Assembly (NCBI GenBank): GCA_030527795.1
Contig: JAUNAB010000012.1
Coordinates: 1 to 64,000, forward strand
Reading direction: 5' to 3'
Length of the DNA: 64,000 nucleotides
DNA from: Pasteurellaceae bacterium
GTDB taxonomy: Bacteria; Pseudomonadota; Gammaproteobacteria; Enterobacterales; Pasteurellaceae
Part shown: positions 22,110 through 31,220 of the stretch, piece by piece
How positions within the stretch are numbered: position 1 is the first letter of the stretch
Layout of the letters: each line of letters starts with the position of its first letter
Made by a program: the position numbers and the translations under genes
Notes under the pieces: generated by a model
Told to the model about the DNA's origin: nothing
The model's database searches: none
What the model saw: only the letters and a program-made list of their open reading frames with translations

Positions 22110-23372
22110 ATGGCTTTATTACATGAATATGGTTCATTATTAATCATTATTACTGCCGCTTTTGCATTTTTTATGGCTTTTGGTGTGGGCGCAAACGATG
22201 TTTCAAATGCAATGGGGACATCGGTGGGTTCTGGTACAATTACAGGTCGCCAAGCAATCATTATTGCAATGATATTTGAATCTGCTGGAGCATATTTAGC
22301 AGGCGGTGAAGTAACCGAAACTATTCGCAGTGGTATCATTGAACCTATGCAATTTGTTTCACAACCTGAAGTATTAGTCTTCGGAATGATGGCAGCATTA
22401 TTTGCTTCGGGAAGTTGGTTATTAATTGCATCACGTTGGGGCTGGCCTGTTTCAACAACCCATTCTATTGTTGGTGCAATTATTGGCTTTGCACTAATCA
22501 CAATGGGTTCTGGCGCAGTAAAATGGTCTGCATTGGGTGGAATTGTCGGAAGCTGGTTTGTTACCCCTGTTATAGCGGGGATCGTTTCCTACTTATTATT
22601 CGTTATTATTCAAAAACTTATTTTTGATACTGAAAAACCTTTAGCCAATTCACAAAAATACGGCCCATTCTTTATGGGAGTTACCACTTTTATTTTATCT
22701 ATTGTTACGGTAACAAAAGGGCTTGTTCACGTTGGGTTAAATTTAAGTTCAACTCAAACCTTCTTAATCTCTATCGTATTAAGTTTAATTTCGGTAGTCT
22801 TTGGCTATTTTTATTTCCGTAGCCAACGATTTACACAAAATGCAAACAAAGGTACTTTTGGCGGGGTAGAAAAAATATTTAGCATTTTAATGTTAATGAC
22901 CGCTTGTGCGATGGCTTTTGCCCACGGTTCTAATGACGTAGCCAATGCCATTGGGCCACTGGCAGCCGTTGTTTCTATTATTGACAGTAATGGCGATATC
23001 AGTGCAAATTTACCAATGGCTTGGTGGATTTTACCGTTAGGAGCCTTAGGTATTGTAGTTGGCTTAATCGCAATGGGTTATAAAGTGATGGCAACGATCG
23101 GAACAGGGATTACCGACTTAACCCCAAGCCGTGGTTTTGCAGCTCAATTTGCTACCGCTGCAACAGTAGTGATTGCGTCAGGTACAGGTTTGCCAATTTC
23201 AACCACGCAAACTCTCGTTGGTGCAGTATTGGGGATTGGTTTTGCCCGCGGTATCGCGGCTCTAAACCTAACTGTGATCCGTAATATCGTCGCGTCTTGG
23301 ATTGTAACCTTACCTGCTGGAGCATTTTTCTCCATTATTATTTACTACATCCTACACGCAATTTTCTTATAA
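22110..23372 (+). CDS. Inorganic phosphate transporter, PiT family
   Basis: A 420-aa polytopic inner-membrane protein with the duplicated PiT signature: GANDVSNAMGTSVGS near residue 30 and HGSNDVANAIGPLAAV near residue 275, each followed by a conserved membrane segment. It imports phosphate, probably as a metal-phosphate complex or with a cation. It forms a two-gene operon with the PhoU-like gene and ends in a strong terminator. Confidence 0.93.
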   Translation: MALLHEYGSLLIIITAAFAFFMAFGVGANDVSNAMGTSVGSGTITGRQAIIIAMIFESAGAYLAGGEVTETIRSGIIEPMQFVSQPEVLVFGMMAALFASGSWLLIASRWGWPVSTTHSIVGAIIGFALITMGSGAVKWSALGGIVGSWFVTPVIAGIVSYLLFVIIQKLIFDTEKPLANSQKYGPFFMGVTTFILSIVTVTKGLVHVGLNLSSTQTFLISIVLSLISVVFGYFYFRSQRFTQNANKGTFGGVEKIFSILMLMTACAMAFAHGSNDVANAIGPLAAVVSIIDSNGDISANLPMAWWILPLGALGIVVGLIAMGYKVMATIGTGITDLTPSRGFAAQFATAATVVIASGTGLPISTTQTLVGAVLGIGFARGIAALNLTVIRNIVASWIVTLPAGAFFSIIIYYILHAIFL

Positions 23373-23373
23373 C

Positions 23374-23420
23374 AAAAACGCCATTTTGTTAAATTAAATG
23401 ACAACAAAATGGCGTTGTTT
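23374..23420 (+). terminator. Terminator after the phosphate transporter
   Basis: AACGCCATTTTGTT (23377-23390) pairs perfectly with AACAAAATGGCGTT (23403-23416), followed by a short T-rich run. Confidence 0.8.
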
Positions 23421-23427
23421 ACTTTCT

Positions 23428-23478
23428 ATTTAGGCTTAAAAAACGCGTCAATTTTAGACCGCGGTTTGAGCCTAAATA
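23428..23478. repeat. Second hairpin with an ACCGCGGT element
   Basis: TTTAGGCTTAAA and TTTGAGCCTAAA form a stem whose loop side contains GACCGCGGT. It lies between the phosphate-transport operon and the SH3 protein gene and may be a backup terminator or attenuator-like structure. Confidence 0.45.
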
Positions 23479-23517
23479 AAAATTAAACTATAACAAATCT
23501 ACATTGAGGTATCACTT

Positions 23518-24129
23518 ATGCAAAAATTATTTAAAGTTATTTTTTCCTCCGCACTTCTTGGCTTTTCGGTGCAAAATGCGTTAGCTGACACCCAATATGT
23601 CACTGAAAATTTAAGTACATTTTTACGCAAAGGTCCTGGCGATAATTTCAAAATCTCAGGGGCAATTCAAGCAGGCGAACCCGTTACCGTTCTTGACCAA
23701 AAAGATCGCTACACTTTGATCCGCGATAGCAAAAATCGTGAAGCTTGGATGCTGACATCTGAATTAATGAGTTCACCAAGTAGCAAAAATGAAAACCCTC
23801 GCTTAAAGGCACAGGTGCAAGATTTAACCACACGTTTAAACCGTGTTGATAGCGACTGGCAGCAACGCACCGTTGAAATGCAACGCCGTTCTACCGAATC
23901 AGAACAAAAAAGTGGACAATTATTAGAAGAAAATTCACAAATTAAACGTGAATTAGATATGTTGAAAAATAAAAACCGCGATCTTGAAGTCTTACTTGAC
24001 GGCAATAAACGTGAAATTGCAATCCAATGGTTCATCTATGGTGGTTCAGTGTTAGGCGTAGGCTTATTGCTTGGCTTAATCATTCCATTTCTTATTCCAA
24101 AACGCCGTCGTAGCCGTGATGGTTGGTAA
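23518..24129 (+). CDS. Membrane-anchored bacterial SH3-domain protein (YgiM/TIGR04211 type)
   Basis: A signal peptide (residues 1-23, ending NALA) precedes an SH3b domain (about 25-85: [33 protein letters not shown]). A coiled coil (about 95-165) and one C-terminal membrane anchor (about 172-195) follow, with a basic tail KRRRSRDGW. Architecture and length (203 aa) match E. coli YgiM. Its function is not established; a cell-envelope role is likely. Its stop lies two bases before the cca start, as in E. coli where ygiM is next to cca. Confidence 0.88.
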   Translation: MQKLFKVIFSSALLGFSVQNALADTQYVTENLSTFLRKGPGDNFKISGAIQAGEPVTVLDQKDRYTLIRDSKNREAWMLTSELMSSPSSKNENPRLKAQVQDLTTRLNRVDSDWQQRTVEMQRRSTESEQKSGQLLEENSQIKRELDMLKNKNRDLEVLLDGNKREIAIQWFIYGGSVLGVGLLLGLIIPFLIPKRRRSRDGW

Positions 24130-24131
24130 TA

Positions 24132-25379
24132 ATGAAAATCTATTTAGTTGGCGGTGCGGTTCGCGATCAGCTACTTGGTCGCCCCGTTAAAGATCGTGAT
24201 TGGGTGGTTATTGGTGCAACACCACAACAATTATGCCAACAAGGTTATCAACAAGTGGGGAAAGATTTCCCCGTTTTTTTGCATCCCGATAGCAAAGAAG
24301 AATACGCCCTTGCCCGTACAGAACGCAAATCAGGACAAGGTTATACAGGCTTTATTTGCGATTTTTCTCCCGATATTACGCTCGAACAAGATCTAATACG
24401 GCGTGATTTAACGATTAACGCCATCGCTCAAGATGAATCAGGAAAATTATTAGATTTCTATGGTGGCATTGACGATCTCAAACATAAAATATTACGCCAT
24501 ATCTCGCCCTCCTTTGCAGAAGATCCCCTACGCGTATTACGCGTAGCACGTTTTGCCTCTCGCTATCATCATTTAGGCTTTTCTATCGCCGATGAAACGC
24601 TTTCGCTGATGGCACAATTAAGCCAACAAGGTGAACTTCAACAGCTTAGTGCTGAGCGGATATGGCTTGAAACGGAAAAAGCTTTACTGGAGCCAAATCC
24701 TGAAATTTATTTTGAAACCTTACGCAATATCGGTGCCTTAACGCAATTATTCCCTGAGTTAGATGCACTCTATGGCGTGCCAAATCCTGTTCAATATCAC
24801 CCTGAAATTGACAGTTTCGTGCATACAATGCTCGTGCTACATCAATCCGTATTGCTTGTCAATAATGCCCCAGCACTTCATCAAGGTGCAATCCGTTTTG
24901 CCGCACTCTGTCACGATCTCGGTAAAGCCTTAACCCCCAAAAACCTGCTTCCCCGCCACCACGGGCACGAAAAAGCGGGGATTATTCCCACTCGTTCCCT
25001 ATGCAAACGGTTAAAAGTGCCAACTTATTATCAAGAACTTGCTGAACTTACTTGTGAATACCACACGCACGTTCACAAAGCCTTTGAATTACGCCCTGAA
25101 ACCATCATGAAGTTATTCAACCGTTTTGATATTTGGCGTAAACCGCAACGCTTTCAAGCATTTCTCATCGTTTGTATGGCTGACACTCGTGGTAGAACGG
25201 GCTTTGAGCAACAAGATTACCCCCAAAAAGATTATCTATGGCAACTTTATCAAGCCGCCAAAGACGTTGACGTGCAATCCATTATCGCCGAAGGATTTGA
25301 GAAAAGCTGTATTCGTGATGAACTCACCAAACGCCGCACACAGCTTATTCAACAGCAAAAAGTAAAATACAAGGTTTAA
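24132..25379 (+). CDS. cca: Multifunctional CCA tRNA nucleotidyltransferase
   Basis: Adds or repairs the 3' CCA of tRNAs. The N-terminal class II nucleotidyltransferase head starts [15 protein letters not shown], with the catalytic D-x-D in [12 protein letters not shown]-terminal HD phosphohydrolase domain ([16 protein letters not shown]) marks the long, multifunctional gammaproteobacterial form. The ATG at 24132 is preferred to a TTG three codons earlier. Confidence 0.96.
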   Translation: MKIYLVGGAVRDQLLGRPVKDRDWVVIGATPQQLCQQGYQQVGKDFPVFLHPDSKEEYALARTERKSGQGYTGFICDFSPDITLEQDLIRRDLTINAIAQDESGKLLDFYGGIDDLKHKILRHISPSFAEDPLRVLRVARFASRYHHLGFSIADETLSLMAQLSQQGELQQLSAERIWLETEKALLEPNPEIYFETLRNIGALTQLFPELDALYGVPNPVQYHPEIDSFVHTMLVLHQSVLLVNNAPALHQGAIRFAALCHDLGKALTPKNLLPRHHGHEKAGIIPTRSLCKRLKVPTYYQELAELTCEYHTHVHKAFELRPETIMKLFNRFDIWRKPQRFQAFLIVCMADTRGRTGFEQQDYPQKDYLWQLYQAAKDVDVQSIIAEGFEKSCIRDELTKRRTQLIQQQKVKYKV

Positions 25380-25385
25380 TGTTCA

Positions 25386-25427
25386 ATACCGAGGTCAAAA
25401 AAATAAATGTTTTTCTGACCTCGGTAT
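25386..25427 (+). terminator. Dyad terminator with variant element ACCGAGGT
   Basis: ATACCGAGGTCAAAAA faces TTTCTGACCTCGGTAT and is followed by TTTT. Both arms carry the matching base change relative to ACCGCGGT (A on one arm, T on the other), keeping the stem paired. Confidence 0.75.
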
Positions 25428-25448
25428 TTTACGTATTTTTTTCTTTAA

Positions 25449-25839
25449 TTTACGATAGATAAACAAATAACGTATAAAGCAGGTTTGCCAGCTCCAACTT
25501 ACATTGGTAAAGGCAAGATCAAAAATACAAGTCATCTAACTTCGGCTTTATCAAGTCCAATTTATAATGATCATATATAGGCTGGGAAACAAATTTAATC
25601 TGGATAATCACCATCGTTATCCCTATAATGAAGTTTATATAAAAGGAATTCTGACAAAATATTCAGCGGGTAGTGAAATCGCAAATGTGCCATCAAGTGC
25701 TTCATTAGCAGGACAATTCCTAAAAGGTCGATATATTTTAAAGATGCCAATGCAACAGGCACCGATACCGACTGAGATTTTGAAAAAGGCTGATGAGCTG
25801 AAGATTATCATTCAAGATATAAATAAACATGAGGATTAA
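25449..25839 (+). pseudogene. Frameshifted remnant, possibly a polymorphic-toxin C-terminus
   Basis: One frame reads FTIDKQITYKAGLPAPTYIG and on to IYNDHI (25449-25559) before a stop. A second frame continues the same apparent protein from 25567 (IYRLGNKFNLDNHH and so on) to 25839. No start codon or ribosome binding site precedes the first part, so this is the tail of a broken gene. The short polar C-terminus followed directly by an immunity-sized gene is the layout of contact-dependent or YD/hemagglutinin-type toxin tips, but I recognise no catalytic motif; this identity is inference. Confidence 0.5.
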
Positions 25840-25861
25840 TTACATTATTGATGAGGTGAAA

Positions 25862-26412
25862 ATGGATAAATATTATTATTGTGATAGTTAGTTTGAATAT
25901 AGACGAGAAGCTAGAGGAATATATACCACAGAACAAGCACAACAAATGCACCAGCATTACGAGATTTATACCGCTTTAGCGGGCAGTATTACGCAACTAA
26001 CTTGTGTTATCCAATTAGGTCAGTTAGCAGTAAAAATTTTACCGTAATTGATTTTTTGGATGAATTTCTACGCCCAATCATTACCTATTAATTTTGTCAA
26101 AGTGAACTTACCCCACAAGAATTATTTTTATGGAATATTCATAAAATAGGCTATGAAAATGATGAAGTGACTGAACGTGGCACACTTGAGGCGAATAGAC
26201 TTAATCAAAAAGGAAATATTGAAATTAAAAAGGTTAATTTTGATACAAATACAAGAGATTATTACAACGAAACTATTGATATAACAAACTACTATTTTGA
26301 TTATCCCAAATTTGAGCATTATGACAATTTATTAGTGGATTTGGACAAGGTTTTACGCCCTTACTGCGGTCAAAAAAGTAGGAGTTTTTTTAACTGCGGG
26401 AAATATTCTTGA
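25862..26412 (+). pseudogene. Decayed gene of about 170 codons, possibly an immunity protein
   Basis: Starting at ATG 25862 the frame reads MDKYYYCDS, meets TAG (25889-25891) and resumes FEYRREARGIYTTEQAQQMHQHYEIYTALAG. It shifts frame near 25980, meets TAA (26089-26091), then continues SELTPQELFLWNIHKIGYENDEVTERG to the end at 26412. Spliced together it gives one acidic soluble protein of about 180 aa, the size of immunity proteins. It starts 22 bp after the preceding remnant. A TGCGGTCAAAAAA element lies near its 3' end. Confidence 0.5.
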
Positions 26413-26633
26413 TTTAAGAATGACATAATCAACATAAAAATAAGAGAGATGTATTTATATAAAAGTTCATTATAATATGTTGAGAAAATAAACACAGAAA
26501 AAAGCTTAAATTATATTATTTATAACATAATGTGAAATTTAACTAGACTCGAATTTGGTTAATGGAAAAGGATATTTATAATATTAAGCAATATGCTTAA
26601 TGATAACGTTCATAAACACAAAAGGAGAAATAA
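26413..26633. other. AT-rich intergenic stretch, nothing recognised
   Basis: About 220 bp of very AT-rich sequence precede the small membrane protein gene. I see no convincing promoter pair, repeat or RNA structure. Confidence 0.4.
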
Positions 26634-26981
26634 ATGAAAAATATAAGCACTTTTTACATCATGTTCCAATTAGTAATGGGTACCCTTGCAATTATTTTTC
26701 CAATTTCTATTTACAACATCAATCTTGGAATATATATTGGACTTGTTATGGTGGAACTCGCCACATTGGCTTATATCCGTCAGAAAGGTATCTTAGACAT
26801 GGATTTATGGCTTATCATCATAATGGTGATTTCCTGTGTATTTATTTCCATCTCTAATACAGGGTATGATGAAATAGCCCAAAATTTAGTTCAAGGTATT
26901 ACATATTGGGATTATTTTTTTAGAAAAGTATTAGCTTGTCTAGTTGGGATGGGGCATTTAGTATATCAATGGAAAATCTAA
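26634..26981 (+). CDS. Small multi-pass membrane protein of unknown function
   Basis: A 115-aa protein with a strong ribosome binding site (AAAGGAGAAATAA before the ATG) and its own terminator, so probably a real gene. It has three hydrophobic segments (about 7-27, 30-48 and 55-75), a polar stretch SNTGYDEIAQ, and a possible weaker fourth segment near the C-terminus. I do not recognise a family. Its place directly after a decayed toxin/immunity-like pair suggests it may itself be a membrane immunity protein or leftover cargo; this is inference. Confidence 0.65.
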   Translation: MKNISTFYIMFQLVMGTLAIIFPISIYNINLGIYIGLVMVELATLAYIRQKGILDMDLWLIIIMVISCVFISISNTGYDEIAQNLVQGITYWDYFFRKVLACLVGMGHLVYQWKI

Positions 26982-26984
26982 TCC

Positions 26985-27080
26985 ACAGAGCTAAATCATC
27001 AAATAATTCTAAAAATAATAAGGAAGCTAATTAAGTTTGTTGACTAAGAAATATTAAATATGAACTTCCGGTATGTGGAA
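26985..27080. other. Intergenic, nothing recognised
   Basis: A short AT-rich spacer leads to the terminator at 27081. No gene is visible. Confidence 0.4.
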
Positions 27081-27117
27081 AATTCTATCTAGTTAATTGC
27101 TAGATAGAATTTTTATT
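27081..27117. terminator. Strong hairpin terminator after the small membrane protein gene
   Basis: AATTCTATCTAG (27081-27092) and CTAGATAGAATT (27100-27111) pair perfectly over a 7-nt loop, followed by TTTATTG. Confidence 0.85.
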
Positions 27118-27128
27118 GTTCCAATTGA

Positions 27129-27230
27129 TTTACATATCCCTTTTCTGCTACAAATGAAATTCAAAATGATATTATTTTCAAAGGGTTAGATTCCTTTGCG
27201 CAACTGCTGCATAATGTCATTAGTTAATCA
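27129..27230 (+). pseudogene. Orphan C-terminal gene fragment
   Basis: Downstream of the terminator a frame without a start reads FTYPFSATNEIQNDIIFKGL, then DSFAQLLHNVIS and a stop at about 27229. It looks like the last 30-odd codons of a lost gene, perhaps another immunity-type gene, but the family is unknown. Confidence 0.3.
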
Positions 27231-27258
27231 CAACGCAAAATTCACGATCTAATGCAAA

Positions 27259-27300
27259 TGCCGCGGTCAAAAAAATGAGTATTTTTCTGACCACGGTATT
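27259..27300 (-). terminator. Dyad terminator after der (imperfect ACCGCGGT pair)
   Basis: GCCGCGGTCAAAAAA faces TTTTTCTGACCACGGTAT. The arms differ by one base from the standard element. It lies just past the der stop. Confidence 0.65.
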
Positions 27301-27303
27301 ATT

Positions 27304-28827
27304 TTAGCGTTTTGATTTCTTAATAAACTTCATCAAACGTTTTCGTTTGCGTAATTGATTTGGGGTAAGCACATTGCGTTTCCCAGCAAAGGGATTATTT
27401 CCTTCTTGGAATAAAATCCGAATTGGTGAACCGACAATTTTCAAACTACGGCGATAATAATTGGATAAATAACGCTTATAGCTATCGGGCAATTTATCCA
27501 TTTGGTTGCCGTGAACCACAATAATTGGCGGATTATAGCCGCCTGGGTGTGCGTATTTTAATTTAATCCGACGTCCGCTTGCTAATGGCGGTTGATGCTC
27601 ATCTGTTGCCATTTGTAAAATACGGGTCAACAAAGATGTTGTCATTTTTTGTGTGGCACAAGCATAGGCCTCTTGTACTGATTCAAATAAATTGCCAACG
27701 CCACTACCGTGCAATGCCGAAATAAAATGCACCCGTGCAAAATCAATAAAATCTAAACGACGATCTAACTCTGATTTCACCCGATCTTTAACATCTTGAT
27801 CTAAACCATCCCATTTATTAACCACAATCACTAACGAACGCCCCGCATTGAGAATAAACCCCAGCAACGATAAATCTTGATCGGAAATCCCTTCGCGTGC
27901 ATCAATCGTTAATAACACCACATTCGCATCTTGAATTGCTTGCAATGTTTTAATCACCGAGAATTTTTCCACAGCCAAATGGACTTTGCCACGCTTACGC
28001 ACGCCCGCGGTATCAATCAAGGTGTAATGTTGTCCATCACGTTCCATTGGGATATAAATACTGTCCCTTGTCGTGCCAGGCAAATCATACACGACCACAC
28101 GATCTTCGCCTAAAATACGATTAGTTAAAGTTGATTTGCCCACATTCGGACGACCAACAATTGCAATTTTAATATTTTGTTCTTGTTCATCTTGCTCTTC
28201 AGCCAGGGCTTCATCAAGTAACTGTGCATCTTCTTCGCTATTAACATCAAAATCCTGTTCCCATTCGTCTTGTTCATTCTGATCTGAAAATTCAAGCTGA
28301 TTTTGATCCGCGGTTTGTTGGGCTAATTTTTCAGCAAAAGGTGCAAGTACCTCTTCCATCAGTTGTGTCACGCCACGCCCTTGTGATGCGGCAATTTGTG
28401 CAATCTCACCCAATCCAAGTTGATAAAACTCAGCACAATGGGAATCCGCATCAATGCCATCCGTTTTATTTGCAACTACCACCGTCGTTTTATGTTGACG
28501 TTGACGCAGATAATGTGCGATACCAATATCTGCGGGGGTTAAGCCTGCTCGTGCATCAACTAAAAATAACACCACGTCGGCTTCTTCAATAGCAAGCAAA
28601 GATTGCTCTGCCATTTTTTCTTCAACGCCTTCTTCTGAACCGTCAATCCCACCAGTATCAATAACAATAAAGTCATAGCCTGCAATATTTGCTTGTCCAT
28701 ATTTGCGATCACGCGTTAACCCAGGGAAATCCGCAACTAATGCGTCACGCGTGCGAGTCAAGCGATTAAATAACGTTGATTTCCCTACATTTGGGCGACC
28801 AACCAAAGCCACTACTGGCGTAGTCAT
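27304..28827 (-). CDS. der: Ribosome-assembly GTPase Der (EngA)
   Basis: An essential GTPase that helps build the 50S subunit. It has two tandem G domains, each with GRPNVGKS (about residues 9-16 and 225-232), separated by an acidic linker (about 165-220) rich in Glu/Asp/Gln. A C-terminal KH-like domain (about 385-490) and a basic tail follow. The double G domain and 507-aa length are diagnostic. Confidence 0.97.
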   Translation of the reverse strand: MTTPVVALVGRPNVGKSTLFNRLTRTRDALVADFPGLTRDRKYGQANIAGYDFIVIDTGGIDGSEEGVEEKMAEQSLLAIEEADVVLFLVDARAGLTPADIGIAHYLRQRQHKTTVVVANKTDGIDADSHCAEFYQLGLGEIAQIAASQGRGVTQLMEEVLAPFAEKLAQQTADQNQLEFSDQNEQDEWEQDFDVNSEEDAQLLDEALAEEQDEQEQNIKIAIVGRPNVGKSTLTNRILGEDRVVVYDLPGTTRDSIYIPMERDGQHYTLIDTAGVRKRGKVHLAVEKFSVIKTLQAIQDANVVLLTIDAREGISDQDLSLLGFILNAGRSLVIVVNKWDGLDQDVKDRVKSELDRRLDFIDFARVHFISALHGSGVGNLFESVQEAYACATQKMTTSLLTRILQMATDEHQPPLASGRRIKLKYAHPGGYNPPIIVVHGNQMDKLPDSYKRYLSNYYRRSLKIVGSPIRILFQEGNNPFAGKRNVLTPNQLRKRKRLMKFIKKSKR

Positions 28828-28926
28828 AAAAACCTCATCTGTTTAGGCAAATGCCCTTAAAAAATAAAAGAATGCCTTTATTATAGCTTATTTTGCGCCT
28901 TTCGGATAATAAAGAATATAGAGAAT

Positions 28927-28953
28927 AAAAAAGCACCTAATACTAGGTGCTTA
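28927..28953 (-). terminator. Terminator after the tRNA-Asp pair
   Basis: Read leftwards, AAGCACCTA and TAGGTGCTT form a hairpin followed by TTTTTTATTC. Confidence 0.8.
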
Positions 28954-28959
28954 ATAAAA

Positions 28960-29036
28960 TGGCGGAATGGACGGGACTCGAACCCGCGACCCCCTGCGTG
29001 ACAGGCAGGTATTCTAACCAGCTGAACTACCACTCC
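28960..29036 (-). tRNA. tRNA-Asp (anticodon GTC), copy 2
   Basis: A 77-nt cloverleaf with anticodon loop CTGTCAC, T-arm GTTCGAGTC and encoded CCA. It appears identical to the next copy and is transcribed with it. Confidence 0.96.
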
Positions 29037-29062
29037 GAAAAGGACTTAAAATGAAAATAAAT

Positions 29063-29139
29063 TGGCGGAATGGACGGGACTCGAACCCGCGACCCCCTGC
29101 GTGACAGGCAGGTATTCTAACCAGCTGAACTACCACTCC
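29063..29139 (-). tRNA. tRNA-Asp (anticodon GTC), copy 1
   Basis: The same cloverleaf as its neighbour, 26 bp apart. The first of the leftward pair, behind a near-consensus promoter. Confidence 0.96.
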
Positions 29140-29154
29140 GCGTAGTTGCGATGA

Positions 29155-29183
29155 ATAATAATCGCGAAAAGGACAATCGTCAA
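29155..29183 (-). promoter_or_regulatory. Promoter of the tRNA-Asp pair
   Basis: On the minus strand there is a -35 box TTGACG (29178-29183), a 17-nt spacer and a -10 box TATTAT (29155-29160), placed 15 bp before the tRNA. Confidence 0.75.
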
Positions 29184-29238
29184 CTGCTTTTTGCGTGCTT
29201 TCGCGAAATTTGTGTTTACTTGCTTAAATTTAATCCAT

Positions 29239-29997
29239 TTAGTGCGTGATCTCTTGATTTACACGCTTATCCCATAAACAATTATCTTTACTTTTTTTAT
29301 TAATTAATTTTAGATAATCCAAATGAGCTTGCATTTCTTCCGCACTGACTGGCTGCACTTTGAGATTATCATAAAAAACACGCGTATTTTGATCCGCGGT
29401 TTTTGTCTGTAACCCTTGACTATGGTGGCTTTCATTATCGTCAAATAAACTGGTTTGCCCACCTGTCATTGCCAAATAAACATCACCAAGGATTTCCGCA
29501 TCGAGTAATGCCCCGTGCAATGTTCGCTTGCTATTATCTATCCCTAAACGATCGCATAATGCATCTAAGCTATTGCGTTTTCCTGGGTAATTTTGGCGAG
29601 CAAGTTGTAACGTATCCGTTACGGCACAAATCTCCTTGGTTTGAACCGATAACCCGTGCTTTTTAAATTCATAATCCATAAAGCCCACATCAAAGGGGGC
29701 ATTGTGGATCAGCAATTCGGAACCTTTAATAAATTCAATAAATTCTTCGGCGACTTCGGCAAAATTAGGTTTATCCGCCACATCTTCATCGGTAATACCG
29801 TGAACTTTTATGGCTTCAGGATCGATTGGACGATCAGGTTTAATATACAAATGCAATTTCCGCCCTGTATAACGGCGATTAATCATTTCTACTGCACCAA
29901 TTTCAATGATGCAATGCCCTTCATAATGTGCGCCAAATTGGTTCATTCCCGTTGTTTCGGTATCAAGTATAATTTGACGGTTATAATCTATTTCCAT
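29239..29997 (-). CDS. dnaQ: DNA polymerase III epsilon subunit (proofreading exonuclease)
   Basis: The 3'-5' proofreading exonuclease of the replicase. Exo I DTETTGM (residues 12-18), Exo II HNAPFDVGFMD and Exo III epsilon HGALLDAEILGDVYL are present. The C-terminal tail for binding the alpha subunit follows. The 252-aa length is normal. It is divergent from rnhA across about 58 bp, the same arrangement as in E. coli, where the two promoters overlap. Confidence 0.97.
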   Translation of the reverse strand: MEIDYNRQIILDTETTGMNQFGAHYEGHCIIEIGAVEMINRRYTGRKLHLYIKPDRPIDPEAIKVHGITDEDVADKPNFAEVAEEFIEFIKGSELLIHNAPFDVGFMDYEFKKHGLSVQTKEICAVTDTLQLARQNYPGKRNSLDALCDRLGIDNSKRTLHGALLDAEILGDVYLAMTGGQTSLFDDNESHHSQGLQTKTADQNTRVFYDNLKVQPVSAEEMQAHLDYLKLINKKSKDNCLWDKRVNQEITH

Positions 29998-30055
29998 TAT
30001 TTGTAATCTTTTATGTTATGATTAATGTAATAAAGTGCTATTGTAGTCTTAAATT

Positions 30056-30520
30056 ATGCTGAAACAAATTGAAATTTTTACTGATGGTTCTTGCTTGGGC
30101 AATCCTGGCCCTGGCGGTATCGGTGTACTCTTGCGTTATCGCTACCATGAAAAGACCTTATCGCAAGGTTATTACTTAACCACCAATAACCGAATGGAAC
30201 TGCTAGCAGTGATTATTGCACTCAATAGCCTAACTGAACCTTGTGCGGTAACCATATATAGCGATAGCCAATATATGAAAAATGGGATCACGAAATGGAT
30301 TTTTAATTGGAAAAAAAACGCGTGGAAAAGTAGTACGGGTAAAGCGGTCAAAAATCAAGATTTATGGATAGCACTAGATAAAGCAATACAACCGCATCAA
30401 ATCCATTGGCAATGGGTGAAAGGTCACGCCGGTCATCGTGAAAATGAGATTTGTGATCAACTGGCAAAGCAAGGTGCAAATAACCCAAATCAAACAGATG
30501 AAGGTTATCAGGCAGAATAG
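30056..30520 (+). CDS. rnhA: Ribonuclease HI
   Basis: Cleaves RNA in RNA-DNA hybrids. The catalytic carboxylates are visible: Asp10 in [14 protein letters not shown], Glu48 in NNRMELLAV, Asp70 in [10 protein letters not shown], and the later His/Asp in [17 protein letters not shown]. The length (154 aa) is normal. It starts about 58 bp from divergent dnaQ. Confidence 0.97.
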   Translation: MLKQIEIFTDGSCLGNPGPGGIGVLLRYRYHEKTLSQGYYLTTNNRMELLAVIIALNSLTEPCAVTIYSDSQYMKNGITKWIFNWKKNAWKSSTGKAVKNQDLWIALDKAIQPHQIHWQWVKGHAGHRENEICDQLAKQGANNPNQTDEGYQAE

Positions 30521-30685
30521 AAATAAGAATAATTCTTAAATTTAATAGCGAAAAGCTATTAATTATTTACATTGATAGGAATTAACCATTAATTTTATCT
30601 TAAATAACCACTTTATTTATGCGTGAATAACTTGTATTATTTATCGCAACAAACATTTTCATTTAAATACTAAAAGGAAAACATT

Positions 30686-31165
30686 ATGACAAACAATATC
30701 GGATTAAACAAAAATTTATCAGACAAAGTTGCCGTTGAACTAAATAACCTATTAGCAAGCTATCAAGTGTTTTATATGAATGTTCGCGGTTATCACTGGA
30801 ACATTAAAGGCGTAGGCTTCTTCCAATTGCATTTAAAATTTGAAGAATACTATAACGATTTAGTAGAAAAAGTTGATGAAATCGCTGAACGTGTTTTAAC
30901 CTTAGGTGCGACACCAACCCACGCATTTAGTAATTATTTGACTGTTTCACGTATCGCTGAACATAAAAATGTAACACGAGCACAAGACTGTTTACAAGGT
31001 TGTTTAAGTGGTTTTCAAACCTTAATTGAGCAGCAACGTGAAATCTTTTCATTAGCGGGCGAAGCTGATGATGAAGGTACAACCGCATTAATGAGCGATT
31101 ACATTCGTGAGCAAGAAAAAATCATTTGGATGCTTACCTCAGCTTGCGAAACCTGTCATGCTTAA
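30686..31165 (+). CDS. dps: Dps-family ferritin-like DNA-protection protein
   Basis: Forms 12-subunit shells that oxidise and store iron and protect DNA under stress. The intersubunit ferroxidase motif is present: YHWNIKGVGFFQLHLKFEEYYNDLVEKVDEIAERV (His and acidic residues at about 37-66). It lacks a long Lys-rich N-terminal tail, so direct DNA binding is uncertain. It has a good ribosome binding site (AAAAGGAAAAC) and a bidirectional terminator shared with znuA. Confidence 0.94.
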   Translation: MTNNIGLNKNLSDKVAVELNNLLASYQVFYMNVRGYHWNIKGVGFFQLHLKFEEYYNDLVEKVDEIAERVLTLGATPTHAFSNYLTVSRIAEHKNVTRAQDCLQGCLSGFQTLIEQQREIFSLAGEADDEGTTALMSDYIREQEKIIWMLTSACETCHA

Positions 31166-31174
31166 AACGTACTA

Positions 31175-31209
31175 AATAAAAAACGGCAGGCTCATTTCTG
31201 CCGTTTTTT
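31175..31209. terminator. Bidirectional terminator between dps and znuA
   Basis: AAAAACGGCAG and CTGCCGTTTTT form a hairpin with A and T runs on both sides. Confidence 0.85.
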
Positions 31210-31220
31210 ATTTTATTTCA

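Noticed and set aside
25449-25839. A real 90-aa gene at 25567-25839
   Set aside because: It lacks a ribosome binding site and continues a protein read in the preceding frame, so it is better explained as part of a frameshifted remnant.
25440-27300. A prophage or insertion-sequence remnant
   Set aside because: I found no integrase, transposase, phage structural gene, terminal inverted repeats or target duplication; the remnants look more like toxin/immunity genes.
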